Origin: Pseudomonas sp. JM0905a
GTDB taxonomy: Bacteria > Pseudomonadota > Gammaproteobacteria > Pseudomonadales > Pseudomonadaceae
Length of the DNA: 64,000 nucleotides
Direction: 5' to 3'
Assembly (NCBI RefSeq): GCF_014700075.1
Contig: NZ_JACXBU010000010.1
Location: 1 to 64,000 of the forward strand
Shown: in pieces, positions 17,038 to 28,816 of the stretch
How the letters are laid out: each line of letters begins with the position of its first letter
Numbering within the stretch: position 1 is the first letter of the stretch
Notes under the pieces: model-generated
Databases searched by the model: none
Told to the model about the DNA's origin: nothing
The model's input: the letters and a program-made list of their open reading frames with translations, nothing else
Translations under genes and position numbers: made by a program

Positions 17038-17379
17038 TGTGCTTTCTGGCTGCGGCTGCATCAACCGATTTATCCGCTATTAACCCAGCCTTGACCGTCG
17101 GTGTTTGCGCCGCTGTCGATAATGTCGCTTGTGGAGGAGGGCGCAGTGGCGGACCGCAAGGTGGCTCTGGCCGCAGGCCACAAGCCCGGCAGTGGGATGC
17201 ATGAGCGTTTCGATGCGTACCAAGGCGCCTAAATCCCGACCGTCAGCCTGGCTTTCATTGGTCTGCAATTGCGCCACTCGGTAGACGCAGGCGCATAGCT
17301 CGACAACAAGGCGGGGGCCTGGCTCGGGCATGGCGCCCAGCTGGAGCAAAAGCCCTGAACTGTGATTCCCGCGAACAAG

Positions 17380-17408
17380 AAAAAACCCGGCGCCTGGCCG
17401 GGTTTTTT
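17380..17408 (-). terminator. Terminator of the nuo operon
   Basis: CCCGG stem with a CGCCTGG loop, flanked by six T on the minus strand (and a mirrored A-run), 17 bases past the nuoN stop. A classic intrinsic terminator. Confidence 0.9.
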
Positions 17409-17424
17409 GTGTTGCGGGCTTGCC

Positions 17425-18888
17425 TTAGTTGGCCAGGGCTACCAGTCCGGAGTGCTGGACCAGGTCCAGCAGCGGCTGCGGGTAGACACCGAGGAAGAAG
17501 GCCAGCAGGGCCACGAACAGCAGCATGATGCCGCCGGCGCGCTGTGCCCAGTGCAGGTCCGCGTCGTGACGGCGGAGGTTCGGCTCGACCAGGAACAGGG
17601 TGACCATGACGCGCAGGTAGTAGAACACGCCGATGGCGCTACCCAGGACCATGGCGCCCAGCAGCCACCACAGGCCGGATTCGACACCAGCAGCAATCAC
17701 GAAGAACTTGCCGATGAAGCCTGCGGTGAGCGGGATACCGGCGAGCGACAGCATCATCACGGTGAGCACGGCGGTCAGGTACGGACGGCGCCAGAACAGG
17801 CCGCGGTACTCGTAGAGGGCGTCGCAGTCACGGCCGCTGTAGGGGGTGGACATCAGTGTCACGACACCGAAGGCGCCCAGGCTGGTCAGCACGTAGGTGG
17901 CCAGGTAGACACCGATGGCTTCCACGGCCAGACCCTTGCTCGCGATCAGCGCCACCAGCAGGTAGCCGAAGTGGGCGATGGAGGAGTAGCCGAGCAGACG
18001 CTTGATGTTGTTCTGCACCAGTGCCAGCAGGTTGCCGAACAGGATGGAGGCGATGGCGATCACGGTCAGCAGGTCGTTCAGCCAGCCGCCGGCGGTGGCC
18101 GGGGACAGCTGGTAGAGACGCAGCAGCACGGCGAACACGGCGACCTTGCTGGCGGTGGCCAGGAAGGCGGCCACCGGCGCCGGGGCGCCTTCGTACACGT
18201 CCGGGGTCCAGAGGTGGAAGGGTACGAGGGACAGCTTGAACGCCAGGCCGATCAGCATCATGCCGATGCCGAGCTGGGAGATCACGCTGGAGGTACCGGC
18301 GGCTGCCAGCTGGCTGAAGCTCAGGCTGCCGGCGTCGGCGTAGAGCAGGGCCATGCCGAACAGCAGGAAAGCCGAACCGGCGGCGGACAGCACCATGTAC
18401 TTGATGCCGGCTTCCAGGGAGCGCTTGTTGAAGAAGGCGTACGCCACCAGACCGTAGACCGGCACGGACAGCAGCTCCAGGCCGATGAACAGGCCGGCCA
18501 GGTGCTGCGCAGTGACCAGCACCAGGCCGCCAGCGGCGGACAGGAGAATCAGCAGGTACATCTCTTCGCGGTTGCCCGGGTAGCCCTTGCCCGATTCACC
18601 GCCCAGGTAGGCGTGGATCAGGGTGACGCAGGCGAGGGTGCCGGCCAGGACCAGCGCCATGTAATAGGCGCCGAAGTTGTCGATCATCATCAGCGGGGTC
18701 ACTTCCAGGGGAGCGACCTTCAGTGCCGGGATGATGGACAGCAGGGCGAGGTTCAGACCGATGACCGAGAGGCCGAAGGTCCAGGAGTGGTGCCGCTTCC
18801 AGGCGATGGCCAGCATGACCACGACAATGGTGGCGCAGGTGACCAGCAGCGGTAGCAGGGCGATCAGGTGTTGAGTCGTGAATTCCAT
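17425..18888 (-). CDS. nuoN: NADH-quinone oxidoreductase subunit N
   Basis: A 487-residue antiporter-like membrane subunit of respiratory complex I, one of the three proton-pumping modules related to Mrp antiporters. About 14 membrane helices; the conserved lysine-containing helix region [25 protein letters not shown] is intact. It is the last gene of the operon, 7 bases after the nuoM stop, and a terminator follows. The N-terminus [15 protein letters not shown] fits the Pseudomonas orthologues. Confidence 0.97.
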   Translation of the reverse strand: MEFTTQHLIALLPLLVTCATIVVVMLAIAWKRHHSWTFGLSVIGLNLALLSIIPALKVAPLEVTPLMMIDNFGAYYMALVLAGTLACVTLIHAYLGGESGKGYPGNREEMYLLILLSAAGGLVLVTAQHLAGLFIGLELLSVPVYGLVAYAFFNKRSLEAGIKYMVLSAAGSAFLLFGMALLYADAGSLSFSQLAAAGTSSVISQLGIGMMLIGLAFKLSLVPFHLWTPDVYEGAPAPVAAFLATASKVAVFAVLLRLYQLSPATAGGWLNDLLTVIAIASILFGNLLALVQNNIKRLLGYSSIAHFGYLLVALIASKGLAVEAIGVYLATYVLTSLGAFGVVTLMSTPYSGRDCDALYEYRGLFWRRPYLTAVLTVMMLSLAGIPLTAGFIGKFFVIAAGVESGLWWLLGAMVLGSAIGVFYYLRVMVTLFLVEPNLRRHDADLHWAQRAGGIMLLFVALLAFFLGVYPQPLLDLVQHSGLVALAN

Positions 18889-18895
18889 AACCTAC

Positions 18896-20422
18896 TTACC
18901 GGGCAACGAGTTGATTGACGGCGGAATCCAGCCACTGGTGCACGCCATGCATGGTCGCAGCAGAGGTATCCAGTACCGGTTGCGGGTAAACGCCGAGCAG
19001 GATCAGCAGGGCGGCGAGGCCCAGGACCATGGTCAGCTCGCGATAGCGCAGGCCTTCGTAGGCGTTGTCGTTCTTCGCCGGACCGAAGTAGGCGCGGTGG
19101 ATCATGATCAGCGAGTAGACGGAGCCGAACACCAGGCCGGTGGAGGCCAGTACGGCGATCCACGGTACTTGCTGGAAGGAACCGACCAGGATCAGGAACT
19201 CGCCGACGAAGTTGCCGGTACCCGGCAGGCCGAGGGCGGCGGCGGCGAAGAACAGGCTGATGCCGGGCAGGTAGGGCATGCGGTTCCAGATACCGCCCAT
19301 CTCACGCATGTCACGGGTGTGCAGGCGCTCGTACAACTGGCCACACAGGATAAAGAGAGCGGCGGCGGAGAGGCCGTGGGCGATCATCTGCACGATGGCG
19401 CCCTGCAGGGCGATCTGGCTGCTGGAGTAGATGGCGATCAGCACGAAGCCCATGTGGGACACGCTGGAGTAGGCCACCAGGCGCTTGATGTCGGTCTGGG
19501 CGAAGGACAGCAGGGCACCATAGACGATGGCGAACACACCGAGCCACTGTGCGATCGGCGCGAACTCGGCCGAGGCGTTGGGGAACAGCGGCAGGGCGAA
19601 GCGGATCATGCCGTAGGCGGCGGTTTTCAGCAGGATGCCGGCGAGGTCCACGGAGCCCGCGGTCGGGGCCTGGGCGTGGGCATCGGGCAGCCAGGAGTGG
19701 AACGGAACCACCGGGAACTTCACCGCGAAGGCGACGAAGAAGCCGAGCATCAGCAGGTATTCGGTGCCGGGGGCGAGTTGGGCCTTCAGCAGGTCGGCGT
19801 AGTTGAAGGTCAGAACACCGGTATTGCTGTAGTTCACCAGTACCAGGCCGAGGATGGCCACCAGCATGATCAGGCCGCTGGCCTGGGTGTAGATGAAGAA
19901 CTTGGTGGCGGCGTTGATGCGGGTCTTGCCCTTGCTGCCGCTATGACCCCAGAGCGCGATGAGGAAGTACATCGGCACCAGCATCATTTCCCAGAAGAAG
20001 AAGAACAGGAACAGGTCGATGGCGAGGAACACGCCGACCACGCCGCCGAGGATCCACATCAGGTTGAGGTGGAAGAAGCCGACGCGGTTCTGGATTTCAC
20101 GCCAGGAGCAGAGCACGGACAGCACACCGAGCAGGCCGGTGAGGACGATCATCAGGATGGAGATGCCGTCCAGCGCCAGGTGGATGGTGACGCCGAAGCG
20201 CTCGATCCACTGCACCTTGAACTCTTGCGCCCATACCGGCTCGGTGCCGGGTGCGGGAGCCAGGGTGAAGTCGCCGGTCGCCCACAGCCAGAGGCCGAGG
20301 ACGAACAGCAGGGTCATGGTGAGCAGGGCGATCCAGCGGGGCAGGGTGGCGCCGAAGCGCTCACCTTGCCAGCAGAGCAGGCCGCCGATGAAGGGAATCA
20401 GGATTAGCCAGGGCAGAATCAT
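18896..20422 (-). CDS. nuoM: NADH-quinone oxidoreductase subunit M
   Basis: A 508-residue antiporter-like membrane subunit of complex I with about 14 helices. Diagnostic segments are the FFFFWEMMLVPMYFLIALWG helix with the essential glutamate, FHSWLPDAHAQAPTAGSVDLAGILLK with its lysine, and TDIKRLVAYSSVSHMGFVL. ATG at 20422 gives MILPWLILIPFIGG. It lies 25 bases behind nuoL. All key charged residues along the proton path appear present. Confidence 0.97.
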   Translation of the reverse strand: MILPWLILIPFIGGLLCWQGERFGATLPRWIALLTMTLLFVLGLWLWATGDFTLAPAPGTEPVWAQEFKVQWIERFGVTIHLALDGISILMIVLTGLLGVLSVLCSWREIQNRVGFFHLNLMWILGGVVGVFLAIDLFLFFFFWEMMLVPMYFLIALWGHSGSKGKTRINAATKFFIYTQASGLIMLVAILGLVLVNYSNTGVLTFNYADLLKAQLAPGTEYLLMLGFFVAFAVKFPVVPFHSWLPDAHAQAPTAGSVDLAGILLKTAAYGMIRFALPLFPNASAEFAPIAQWLGVFAIVYGALLSFAQTDIKRLVAYSSVSHMGFVLIAIYSSSQIALQGAIVQMIAHGLSAAALFILCGQLYERLHTRDMREMGGIWNRMPYLPGISLFFAAAALGLPGTGNFVGEFLILVGSFQQVPWIAVLASTGLVFGSVYSLIMIHRAYFGPAKNDNAYEGLRYRELTMVLGLAALLILLGVYPQPVLDTSAATMHGVHQWLDSAVNQLVAR

Positions 20423-20447
20423 GACGGGCTCAATTCCTTAAGAAGAT

Positions 20448-22295
20448 TCAGGTCAGCAGCACGGCGCCGAGCACGAGCACGGCTCCGCCGACGATGGATA
20501 CGGCGTACCAGCGCAGCTGGCCGGTCTGGCTACGGCTGAGGGCGAAGTTGCCGCCCTTTACTACACGCGGGACCAGGCCGATGGTGCCGTCGATGGGGTC
20601 ACGACGGAGCAGGTGGCAGGCCAGCAGGTAGGGTTTGACGAACAGCAGGTCGTAGAGCCAGTCGAAGCCCCAGGCGGCGTACCACCAGGCACCGAGGAAG
20701 CGGCCCGGGGCGCTCTGGGCCAAGGCGCTGACGAAGCGGCGCTTGCCGAGGAACAGCAGGGCGGCCAGCAGGATGCCCGCCAGGGCGATGGCGCCCGAAG
20801 CGATTTCCAGGCTGTGCTTGGCCTCGCCACCAGCATGGCCGACGCTTTCCGGCAGGACACCGGCCAGCGGCGGGGTGATCAGCGCGCCGACGAAGGTGGA
20901 GAGCACGATCAGCACGCACAGCGGCAGCCAGTGGGCAACGCCGTGGCCAGCGTGGGCTTCGGTCTGCGCTTCACCGTGGAAGGCGATGAAGATCAGGCGG
21001 AAGGTGTAGATCGAGGTCAGGAAGGCACCTGCCAGACCCGCGTAGAGCAGGCCGGCGTGACCGCTGGCGAAGGCTTCCCAGAGGATCTCGTCCTTGGAGT
21101 AGAAGCCCGCGGTAACCAGCGGCAGAGCCGCCAGGGCCGCACCACCGACGATAAAGCTCGCGTAGGCCAGCGGCAGCTTCTTCCAGAGGCCGCCCATCTT
21201 GAAGATGTTCTGCTCGTGGTGGCAGGCGTTGATCACCGCACCGGAGGCAAGGAACAGCAGGGCCTTGAAGAAGGCGTGGGTCATCAGGTGGAAGATCGCC
21301 GCGTCCCATGCACCCACGCCCAGGGCGAGGAACATGTAGCCGATCTGGCTCATGGTGGAGTAGGCGAGGATGCGCTTGATGTCGGTTTGCACGAGGGCGG
21401 CGAAGCCGGCCAGGACCAGGGTAACGCCACCGACGATGCCGACCAGTTCGAGGATTTCCGGGGTCAGCAGGAACAGGCCATGGGTACGGGCGATCAGGTA
21501 GACGCCCGCGGTCACCATGGTCGCCGCGTGGATCAGCGCGGAAACCGGGGTCGGGCCCGCCATCGCGTCCGCCAGCCAGGTCTGCAGCGGCAGCTGGGCG
21601 GATTTGCCCACGGCGCCGCCGAGCAGCATCAGGGTCGCGACCCAGAGCCAGGCGTCGCCAGCCACGTACTTCTCGGGGGCCAGCTTCATCAGCTCCTGAA
21701 TGTTCAGGGTGCCCAGGTGGAAGAACAGGATGAACAGGCCGATGGCCATGAACACGTCACCCACGCGGGTAACGATGAAGGCCTTGAGTGCCGCGTTGCC
21801 GTTGGGCGTGTGCTTGAAGTAGAAGCCGATCAACAGGTACGAGCACAGACCCACGCCTTCCCAACCGAAGTAGAGGAACAGCAGGTTATCGCCCAGCACC
21901 AGGAACAGCATGCTGGCGATGAACAGGTTGGTGTAGGCGAAGAAGCGGGAGTAACCCTCTTCACCGCGCATGTACCAGGAGGCGAACAGGTGGATCAGGA
22001 AGCCGACGCCGGTGACCACGCCGAGCATGGTCAGGGACAGGCCGTCCAGGTAGAGGGTGAAGCTGGGCGCGAAGCCCGCCACGCTCATCCACTGCCAGAG
22101 CACCTGGGTATAGACGCCGCCTTCCGGCGGGGCCACGTTGAACTGCCAGATGATCGAGGCGGCGACCAGGGCCGACAGGCCCACGGAACCGACGCCGATG
22201 ACGGCGGAGGTGTTTTCGGAGAAACGCCCGCGGGAGAAGGCCAGGATGAACCAGCCAAGCAGCGGGAACAGGCAAGTGAGGAATAGAAGGTTCAT
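20448..22295 (-). CDS. nuoL: NADH-quinone oxidoreductase subunit L
   Basis: A 615-residue distal pump subunit of complex I. It has the antiporter core with [50 protein letters not shown] and [18 protein letters not shown], then the long C-terminal extension expected to form the lateral helix along the membrane arm ([19 protein letters not shown] onward). The ATG overlaps the nuoK stop by 4 bases. Confidence 0.97.
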   Translation of the reverse strand: MNLLFLTCLFPLLGWFILAFSRGRFSENTSAVIGVGSVGLSALVAASIIWQFNVAPPEGGVYTQVLWQWMSVAGFAPSFTLYLDGLSLTMLGVVTGVGFLIHLFASWYMRGEEGYSRFFAYTNLFIASMLFLVLGDNLLFLYFGWEGVGLCSYLLIGFYFKHTPNGNAALKAFIVTRVGDVFMAIGLFILFFHLGTLNIQELMKLAPEKYVAGDAWLWVATLMLLGGAVGKSAQLPLQTWLADAMAGPTPVSALIHAATMVTAGVYLIARTHGLFLLTPEILELVGIVGGVTLVLAGFAALVQTDIKRILAYSTMSQIGYMFLALGVGAWDAAIFHLMTHAFFKALLFLASGAVINACHHEQNIFKMGGLWKKLPLAYASFIVGGAALAALPLVTAGFYSKDEILWEAFASGHAGLLYAGLAGAFLTSIYTFRLIFIAFHGEAQTEAHAGHGVAHWLPLCVLIVLSTFVGALITPPLAGVLPESVGHAGGEAKHSLEIASGAIALAGILLAALLFLGKRRFVSALAQSAPGRFLGAWWYAAWGFDWLYDLLFVKPYLLACHLLRRDPIDGTIGLVPRVVKGGNFALSRSQTGQLRWYAVSIVGGAVLVLGAVLLT

Positions 22296-22600
22296 CCGCG
22301 CATCTCGCTGGCAGCGTCGATATCGAGGGTATGGAAGCGGCGGTACAGCTGCAGCAGGATCGCCAAGCCGATGGAGGCTTCGGCGGCTGCAAGGCTGATC
22401 ACCAGAATGAACATGATCTGGCCGTCAGGCTGGGCCCAGCGGGCGCCGGCGACCACGAAGGCCAGCGCGGCGGCGTTCATCATGACTTCCAGGCTCATGA
22501 GCACGAAGAGGATGTTGCGGCGCACCATCAGGCCGGTGAGGCCGAGGCAGAAGAGCACGCCGGCGACCGCGAGGCCATGTTCCAGTGGGATTGCGTTCAT
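22292..22600 (-). CDS. nuoK: NADH-quinone oxidoreductase subunit K
   Basis: A 102-residue, three-helix membrane subunit of complex I. The conserved glutamates in [14 protein letters not shown] and [18 protein letters not shown], part of the E-channel that couples quinone reduction to pumping, are both present. It sits between nuoJ (3-base gap) and nuoL (4-base overlap). Confidence 0.97.
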   Translation of the reverse strand: MNAIPLEHGLAVAGVLFCLGLTGLMVRRNILFVLMSLEVMMNAAALAFVVAGARWAQPDGQIMFILVISLAAAEASIGLAILLQLYRRFHTLDIDAASEMRG

Positions 22601-22603
22601 GGC

Positions 22604-23104
22604 TTATTCCTTAGCTTCGTGGCGGCCGAGGTGGAAGGCGGCTACCAGGGCTGCGAGCAGCAGCATGGAAGCCAGTTCCACGGCGAGCAGGTACGGGCCG
22701 AAGAGGGCGATGCCGACTGCCTTGGAGTCCACGGTGGTGTGACCGATGGTGGCGCCGCTGGCATTGCCGAACAGCACGTACAGCAGCTCGGCCAGCAGGA
22801 TCAGGGAGAGCAGGGCAGGGCCGGTCCAGATACCGGGTTTGAGCCACTTCTTTTCCTGTTCGGCGATTGCCGGTCCGAGGTTCAGCATCATCACCACGAA
22901 GACGAACAGCACCATGATGGCGCCGGCGTAGACGATGATTTCCAGTGCGCCGGCAAAGGGCGCGCCCAGGGCGAAGAAGCACATCGACACCGCCAGGAGC
23001 GAGACGATGAGGTACAGCAGGGCATGCACCGGGTTGGTGTTGGTGATCACACGCAGGGTGGAGACAACGGCCACACCGGCGGCGAAATAGAAGGCGAATT
23101 CCAC
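22604..23104 (-). CDS. nuoJ: NADH-quinone oxidoreductase subunit J
   Basis: A 166-residue membrane subunit of complex I with five helices. The region GALEIIVYAGAIMVLFVFVVMML contains the pi-bulge helix that moves during catalysis. The start is GTG at 23104 (protein begins MEFAFYFAAGV), supported by AAGGAG 8 bases upstream and by the length of Pseudomonas orthologues. The C-terminus is charged (LGRHEAKE). Confidence 0.96.
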   Translation of the reverse strand: MEFAFYFAAGVAVVSTLRVITNTNPVHALLYLIVSLLAVSMCFFALGAPFAGALEIIVYAGAIMVLFVFVVMMLNLGPAIAEQEKKWLKPGIWTGPALLSLILLAELLYVLFGNASGATIGHTTVDSKAVGIALFGPYLLAVELASMLLLAALVAAFHLGRHEAKE

Positions 23105-23114
23105 GCGCGTCTCC

Positions 23115-23663
23115 TTAGGGCAGCAGGCTCTTCACGTTGATCGGCTCGGCTTCGTTCTGCGCGGCGCCTTTCGGCTTGCCGGCGATGGCCATGCCTGCCA
23201 CGCGATAGAAGTTGTAGTCCGGGTTCTTGCCCGGGCCGGAGATCAGCAGGTCTTCCTTCTCGTACACCAGGTCCTGGCGCTTGAACTCGCCCATTTCGAA
23301 ATCCGGGGTCAGCTGGATCGCGGTGGTGGGGCAGGCTTCTTCGCACAGGCCGCAGAAGATGCAGCGGGAGAAGTTGATCCGGAAGAACTCGGGGTACCAG
23401 CGGCCATCTTCGGTCTCGGCCTTCTGCAGGGAGATGCAGCCGACCGGGCAGGCCACCGCGCAGAGGTTGCAGGCTACGCAGCGCTCTTCGCCATCGGGGT
23501 CGCGGGTCAGGACGATGCGGCCACGGTAGCGCGGCGGCAGGTATACGGGCTCTTCCGGGTATTGCAGGGTGTCACGCTTGCGGAAGGCATGGCCGAAGAT
23601 CATCACCAGGCTTCGCAGCTGGGTGAAGGTGCCATGCACGACATGGATGATTTCTTTGATCAT
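23115..23663 (-). CDS. nuoI: NADH-quinone oxidoreductase subunit I
   Basis: A 182-residue peripheral-arm subunit that carries the two [4Fe-4S] clusters N6a and N6b. The motifs [15 protein letters not shown] and [15 protein letters not shown] supply all eight cysteine ligands. An N-terminal amphipathic stretch docks it on NuoH. ATG at 23663; 11 bases behind nuoH. Confidence 0.97.
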   Translation of the reverse strand: MIKEIIHVVHGTFTQLRSLVMIFGHAFRKRDTLQYPEEPVYLPPRYRGRIVLTRDPDGEERCVACNLCAVACPVGCISLQKAETEDGRWYPEFFRINFSRCIFCGLCEEACPTTAIQLTPDFEMGEFKRQDLVYEKEDLLISGPGKNPDYNFYRVAGMAIAGKPKGAAQNEAEPINVKSLLP

Positions 23664-23674
23664 GGCATTACTCC

Positions 23675-24667
23675 TTACTGGGCCGCGGCCAGCACCAGGG
23701 CGCCGGTCACCAGCAGGTTGATCAGGGTCAGCGGCAGGCAGACCTTCCAGCTGAAGGCCATCACCTGGTCATAGCGCGGGCGCGGGATGGACGCGCGCAG
23801 CAGGATGAACAGCATGATGAAGAAGCCGGTCTTGAGTGCGAACCAGATGAAGGGGATCTGCGGCAGGATGCCGAACGGGCCGTGCCAGCCGCCGAAGAAC
23901 AGGGTCACGAGCATGGCGGAGATCAGCACGATGCCGATGTACTCGCCCACGAAGAACATGCCCCACTTCATGCCGGCGTATTCGATGTGGTAACCGTCGG
24001 CCAGTTCCTGTTCCGCTTCCGGCTGGTCGAACGGGTGACGGTGAGTCACGGCGACGCCAGCGATGATGAAGGTACAGAAGCCGAAGAACTGCGGAATGAT
24101 GAACCACATGTTCTGGGCTTGGTATTCAACGATGTCGCGCATGTTGAAGGAACCGACCTGGGCCACGATGCCCATCAGCGACAGGGCCAGGAACACCTCG
24201 TAGGAGATGGTCTGCGCCGAGGCGCGCAGGCTGCCCAGCAGGGCGAACTTGTTGTTGCTCGACCAGCCGGCGAAGAGCACCGCGTATACCGCGATGCCGG
24301 CCATGGCGAAGAAGAACAGGATGCCGATGTTCAGGTCGGCCACACCCCAGGTGGGGGTGACCGGCACCACGGCGAAGGCGATCAGCAGGGCGCTCATCGC
24401 GATGATGGGCGCCAGGGTGAAGATCAGCTTGTCGGCGAACGGCGGGGTCCAGTCTTCCTTGAAGAACATCTTGATCATGTCGGCGCCGAGCTGGAAGGCG
24501 CCGAACGGGCCAACGCGGTTCGGACCATGACGGTCCTGCCACAGACCCAGCAGGCGACGTTCCACCCAGGAGAGCAGTGCACCGCTCACCACCACCGCCA
24601 GGAGAATGACGATGGCCTTGAGGACGGCGACGACGATGTCGATCAGTTCGGGCGTCAGCCAGCTCAT
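23675..24667 (-). CDS. nuoH: NADH-quinone oxidoreductase subunit H
   Basis: A 330-residue membrane subunit of complex I that forms much of the quinone chamber with NuoB and NuoCD. Landmarks: [35 protein letters not shown], the glutamate-rich loop [25 protein letters not shown], and the C-terminal [13 protein letters not shown]. Its ATG overlaps the nuoG stop by 4 bases (ATGA), a sign of translational coupling. Confidence 0.97.
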   Translation of the reverse strand: MSWLTPELIDIVVAVLKAIVILLAVVVSGALLSWVERRLLGLWQDRHGPNRVGPFGAFQLGADMIKMFFKEDWTPPFADKLIFTLAPIIAMSALLIAFAVVPVTPTWGVADLNIGILFFFAMAGIAVYAVLFAGWSSNNKFALLGSLRASAQTISYEVFLALSLMGIVAQVGSFNMRDIVEYQAQNMWFIIPQFFGFCTFIIAGVAVTHRHPFDQPEAEQELADGYHIEYAGMKWGMFFVGEYIGIVLISAMLVTLFFGGWHGPFGILPQIPFIWFALKTGFFIMLFILLRASIPRPRYDQVMAFSWKVCLPLTLINLLVTGALVLAAAQ

Positions 24668-27372
24668 TGCGCGGACTCCTGTACGGCAGTGACGACGGCG
24701 CCGGCGAAGGCGGCCGGGATGCCCGGCAGACCGGCGGGGAGGCCGACCAGGCCGATGCCCATTTCTTCCTTGATGGCCAGCGGCAGACGCAGGGTCTGGC
24801 CATTGATAGTCAGGGCGAGCAGGGCACCCTCATTGACGCCGAGTCGATCGGCTTCGTCCTTGGCCAGGGCCACGTAGGGCTGCGGGATGCGCTCTTGCAC
24901 CGGCGCGGCGCGGGAGCTGTTCTCCTCGCTGCCGAACAGGTGGTGCAGTGGCACGGCCTGCCAGGTTCCCTGGGCCGGGTTGAAGGCGGCGTTGATGCTG
25001 AACCAGGGCAGGGACTGGCCCTTGGCCTCGATCAGGCGAACGCCCGGGTCGCCAGCGCGCAGGTGGCCGCCGACTTCGTCCTGGAACTTGTTCCAGGCCT
25101 GCGGCGAGTTCCAGCCCGGGGACCAGGCGAACGGAATCTGCTGACGCGGCTCCTTGGTACCGGCGTAGCCCTCCATGGAGAATGCGAAGGCGGAGTCCTT
25201 GTCCTGGGGCTGACGCGGCTCGTGCACGCTGATGTTGGCGCGCATGGCGGTCCGGCCGCTGTAGCGGTGCGGTTCGCGGGCGAGCTTCAGGCCCTTGATG
25301 CGGAACGAGGAGTTCGGCGCGGCGTCGCGGATGCCGGCGAGCAACGGGCTGCTGTCGGCGCAGGCGGAGGTGACCTGGTCCAGCTGGGTCCAGTCGACCG
25401 ACTTACCTTGCAGGGTGCTGTGCAGCGCATGCAGCCAGCGCCAGCCTTCGCGAACGAGGATGTTGGCGTCGTAGTAGGTCGGGTCGAAGACCTGGAAGAA
25501 GCGCTGGGCGCGGCCTTCCAGGCTGACCAGGGTGCCGTCGCCTTCGGCGAAGCTGGCGGCCGGCAGCACCAGGTGGGCGCGTTCGACGGTAGCGGTTTGC
25601 TGGTGGTCGGCGACGATCACGACCTTGGCGGCGGCCAGGGCGGCATCCACCTTGGCGGCGTCGGCACGGCGATACAGGTCGTTCTCGAGCACGACGACGG
25701 CGTCGGCCTTGCCTGCGATCAGGGCTTCCAGTGCTGCATCGACGGATTCACCACCGAACAGGGCCAGGCCCATGCTGTTGGCTTCCGGCACGACCAAGCT
25801 GAGGGAGCCGTTCTTCTCACGATTCTTCAGCGCGCTGGCGATGTTGGCGGCGGCTTCGATCAGGGCTTTCTCGCCCAGGGATGCGCCGGAGATGACGAGC
25901 GGACGCTTGGCAGCGAGCAGGGCATCGGCGATGCGCTTGACCAGCTCGGCGGCTTCGCCTTCCAGGCCTTCCACGGCCGGTGCACTCGGGTCGATGGCGT
26001 GGGCCACGGCGAAACCGATGCGGGCGAGGTCGGCCGGAGCGGCGTGGACGCTTTCGGCGGCAACGTCATCCAGGCGGGTAGCGGTGACGCTGGCGATGAA
26101 CAGCGGGTTCAGGGCGTCCTGGGCGACGTTCTGCACGGCGGCCATGTGCCAATCCTGGATCTTCATCGAGGCGGCGATGTCAGTGGCCTTGCCCTTGACG
26201 GCCTGGCGCAGGGCGAGGGCCATGCGGGCGGCGGTCTGGGTCAGGTCTTCACCGAGGACGAAGATGGCGTCGTGCTTCTCGACGTCGCGCAGGGTGGGCA
26301 CGGGCAGCGGGCCGTTCTGCAGGATGTCGCGGATCAGGCGCAGGTTCGCGAGTTCCTGGGCGGCGATACCGGAGTAGTAGTTCTCGGTGCCGACCAGCTC
26401 ACGCAGGGCGAAGTTGCCTTCGAGGCTGGCGCGGGGCGAGCCGATGCCGATCACGCGTTTGCCTTTCAGCAGTTCGGCGGCTTTGTCCAGGGCTGCATCC
26501 AGCCCCAGTTGCTGGTTGCCCAGGAGCGGCTGGCGCGGACGGTCTTCGCGGTTGACGTAACCGTAGCCGAAGCGGCCACGGTCGCAGAGGAAGTACTGGT
26601 TCACCGAGCCGTTGAAACGGTTCTCGATGCGGCGGATCTCGCCATAGCGCTCACCGGGGCTGATGTTGCAGCCGCTGGAGCAGCCGTGGCAGATGCTCGG
26701 GGCGAACTGCATGTCCCACTTGCGGTTGTAGCGCTCGGAGTGGGTCTTGTCGGTGAACACGCCGGTCGGGCAGACCTCGACCAGGTTGCCGGAGAATTCG
26801 CTCTCCAGCACGCCGTCTTCGACACGGCCGAAGTAGACGTTGTCGTGGGCACCGTAGACGCCAAGGTCGGTGCCGCCGGCGTAGTCCTTGTAGTAGCGCA
26901 CGCAGCGGTAGCAGGCGATGCAGCGGTTCATCTCATGGGCGATGAACGGGCCCAGTTCCTGGTTCTGGTGGGTACGCTTGGTGAAGCGGTAGCGACGGGC
27001 GTTGTGGCCGGTCATTACCGTCATGTCCTGCAGGTGGCAGTGACCGCCTTCCTCGCACACCGGGCAGTCGTGCGGGTGGTTGGTCATCAGCCATTCGACG
27101 ACGCTGGCGCGGAACTGCTTGGCCTCTTCGTCGTCGATGGAAATCCAGGTGTTGTCGGTGGCGGGTGTCATGCAGGACATGACGAGGCGACCGCGTTTGT
27201 CGTTCTCGTCGGTGTATTGCTTGACCGCACACTGGCGGCAGGCGCCGACGCTACCGAGCGCCGGGTGCCAGCAGAAGTAGGGGATGTCGAGTCCGAGGGA
27301 CAGACAGGCCTGCAGGAGGTTGTCTGCACCATCGACTTCGAGCGTCTTGCCGTCTACGTGGATAGTGGCCAT
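24664..27372 (-). CDS. nuoG: NADH-quinone oxidoreductase subunit G
   Basis: The largest peripheral subunit of complex I, 902 residues. N-terminal [2Fe-2S] ligands Cys34, Cys45, Cys48 and Cys67 (cluster N1b); [12 protein letters not shown] with the His-ligated N5; RCIACYRC and VEVCPTGVF for N4; and CHGCSSGCN with a later CDRG that would hold the extra cluster N7 found in E. coli-type enzymes. The rest is a molybdopterin-oxidoreductase-like domain without catalytic role. A 97-base gap with a small GCCCG hairpin separates it from nuoF, the largest gap inside the operon. Confidence 0.97.
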   Translation of the reverse strand: MATIHVDGKTLEVDGADNLLQACLSLGLDIPYFCWHPALGSVGACRQCAVKQYTDENDKRGRLVMSCMTPATDNTWISIDDEEAKQFRASVVEWLMTNHPHDCPVCEEGGHCHLQDMTVMTGHNARRYRFTKRTHQNQELGPFIAHEMNRCIACYRCVRYYKDYAGGTDLGVYGAHDNVYFGRVEDGVLESEFSGNLVEVCPTGVFTDKTHSERYNRKWDMQFAPSICHGCSSGCNISPGERYGEIRRIENRFNGSVNQYFLCDRGRFGYGYVNREDRPRQPLLGNQQLGLDAALDKAAELLKGKRVIGIGSPRASLEGNFALRELVGTENYYSGIAAQELANLRLIRDILQNGPLPVPTLRDVEKHDAIFVLGEDLTQTAARMALALRQAVKGKATDIAASMKIQDWHMAAVQNVAQDALNPLFIASVTATRLDDVAAESVHAAPADLARIGFAVAHAIDPSAPAVEGLEGEAAELVKRIADALLAAKRPLVISGASLGEKALIEAAANIASALKNREKNGSLSLVVPEANSMGLALFGGESVDAALEALIAGKADAVVVLENDLYRRADAAKVDAALAAAKVVIVADHQQTATVERAHLVLPAASFAEGDGTLVSLEGRAQRFFQVFDPTYYDANILVREGWRWLHALHSTLQGKSVDWTQLDQVTSACADSSPLLAGIRDAAPNSSFRIKGLKLAREPHRYSGRTAMRANISVHEPRQPQDKDSAFAFSMEGYAGTKEPRQQIPFAWSPGWNSPQAWNKFQDEVGGHLRAGDPGVRLIEAKGQSLPWFSINAAFNPAQGTWQAVPLHHLFGSEENSSRAAPVQERIPQPYVALAKDEADRLGVNEGALLALTINGQTLRLPLAIKEEMGIGLVGLPAGLPGIPAAFAGAVVTAVQESAQ

Positions 27373-27469
27373 GGTTCAGTCTTCATCTGCCCGTGTAACC
27401 GGGCTTTGGCTAATGGAATCAGTGTGGCCACGGGGCCGGGTGAGCGGCCGCCATGGCGAATGCTTCTTC

Positions 27470-28816
27470 TCAGGCGCCGATCGGGATCGGACGCGCTGCC
27501 GGAATCTGGCGGGCGATACCTGCCTCGAACTCCGGACGGAAATACTTCATCGCACTGCCCAGCGGCTCGACGGCACCCGGTGCGTGGGCGCAGAAAGTCT
27601 TGCCTGGGCCGAGGAAGCTGACGAGCTGCTCGAGGGTCTCCAGGTCGCCGGCCTGGCCTTCGCCACGCTCCAGCGCACGGAGAACTTTCACGCTCCACGG
27701 CAGGCCGTCGCGGCACGGGGTGCACCAGCCGCAGGACTCACGGGCGAAGAACTCTTCCATGTTGCGCAGCAGGGAGACCATGTTGATGCTGTCGTCCACG
27801 GCCAGTGCCAGGCCGGTACCCATACGGGTGCCTACCTTGGCGATGCCGGCTGCGTACATGGGCGCATCCAGGTGTTCCGGGAGCAGGAAGCCGGTACCGG
27901 CACCGCCGGGCTGCCAGGCTTTCAGCTTGAAGCCGTCGCGCATGCCACCAGCGTAGTCTTCGAACAGCTCGCGAGCTGGAACGCCGAAGGGCAGCTCCCA
28001 CAGACCGGGGTTCTTCACCTTGCCGGAGAAGCCCATGAGCTTGGTGCCCATGTCTTCGCTGCCCGGGCGGGCGAGGGTCTTGTACCAGTCCACGCCGTTG
28101 GCGACGATCGCCGGCACGTTGCACAGGGTCTCGACGTTGTTGACGCAGGTGGGTTTGCCCCAGACGCCGACAGCGGCAGGGAAGGGCGGCTTGGAGCGCG
28201 GGTTGGCGCGGCGGCCTTCCAGGGAGTTGATCAGCGCAGTCTCTTCACCACAGATGTAGCGGCCAGCGCCAGTGTGGACGAAGAGTTCGAAGTCGAAGCC
28301 GCTGCCGAGGATGTTCTTGCCCAGCAGGCCAGCGGCCTTGGCTTCGTCGATGGCGCGATTGAGGTTGCGCGCCGCGTCGACGTACTCGCCACGCAGGAAG
28401 ATGTAGCCACGGTAGGCCTTGAGGGCGCGCGCGGAGATCAGCATGCCTTCCACCAGCAGGTGGGGCAACTGCTCCATGAGCATGCGGTCCTTCCAGGTGT
28501 TGGGTTCCATTTCGTCCGCGTTGCACAGCAGGTAGCGGATGTTCATGGATTCGTCGGCCGGCATCAGGCCCCACTTCACGCCGGTGGGGAAGCCCGCACC
28601 GCCGCGGCCCTTGAGGCCGGAGTCCTTCACCTGCTGCACGATCTCGGCCTGGGCCATTTCGGTCAGTGCCTTGCGGGCAGCGGCGTAGCCGTTCTTCTGC
28701 TGGTATTCGTCGAGCCATACCGGCTGCGCGTCTTCGCGCAGGCGCCAGGTCAGCGGATGGGTTTCTTCGCTGCGGGCGATGCGGTTGGCCGGGCCGATGG
28801 AGGTAAGGGTCTTCAT
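27470..28816 (-). CDS. nuoF: NADH-quinone oxidoreductase subunit F (NADH-binding)
   Basis: A 448-residue NADH dehydrogenase subunit. It binds FMN and NADH ([19 protein letters not shown]; the glycine-rich YIFLRGEY region) and cluster N3 through [11 protein letters not shown] plus a later Cys in [12 protein letters not shown]. Hydride from NADH enters the chain here. It overlaps nuoE by 4 bases. Standard length and motifs. Confidence 0.97.
   Translation of the reverse strand: MKTLTSIGPANRIARSEETHPLTWRLREDAQPVWLDEYQQKNGYAAARKALTEMAQAEIVQQVKDSGLKGRGGAGFPTGVKWGLMPADESMNIRYLLCNADEMEPNTWKDRMLMEQLPHLLVEGMLISARALKAYRGYIFLRGEYVDAARNLNRAIDEAKAAGLLGKNILGSGFDFELFVHTGAGRYICGEETALINSLEGRRANPRSKPPFPAAVGVWGKPTCVNNVETLCNVPAIVANGVDWYKTLARPGSEDMGTKLMGFSGKVKNPGLWELPFGVPARELFEDYAGGMRDGFKLKAWQPGGAGTGFLLPEHLDAPMYAAGIAKVGTRMGTGLALAVDDSINMVSLLRNMEEFFARESCGWCTPCRDGLPWSVKVLRALERGEGQAGDLETLEQLVSFLGPGKTFCAHAPGAVEPLGSAMKYFRPEFEAGIARQIPAARPIPIGA

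Larger units (their letters stand above)
16962..17424. other. Intergenic region between antiporter and nuoN
   Basis: 463 bases between two convergent genes. It holds a hairpin behind the antiporter (17008-17037) and the nuo terminator (17380-17408). In between, a minus-strand frame of 89 codons (17080-17349, TTG start) encodes a Cys/His/Arg-rich sequence with no recognisable domain and no good ribosome binding site; I do not call it a gene. In P. aeruginosa further genes occupy this interval, so it may be a deletion scar. Confidence 0.55.

Noticed and set aside
17080-17349. 89-codon minus-strand frame between the antiporter and nuoN
   Set aside because: TTG start without ribosome binding site, odd Cys/His/Arg-rich composition, no family resemblance. 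Kept only as a note in the intergenic entry.
18878-20407. 509-codon open frame opposite nuoM
   Set aside because: Composition is Gln/His/Asp/Gly-rich as expected from antisense of a membrane protein gene; no ribosome binding site or family.
24667-27621. 984-codon open frame on the plus strand opposite nuoG
   Set aside because: Shadow of a certain gene in GC-rich DNA; the translation is low-complexity (Gly/Ala/Val/Asp/His) with no domain, and nuoG on the other strand has every cluster motif.
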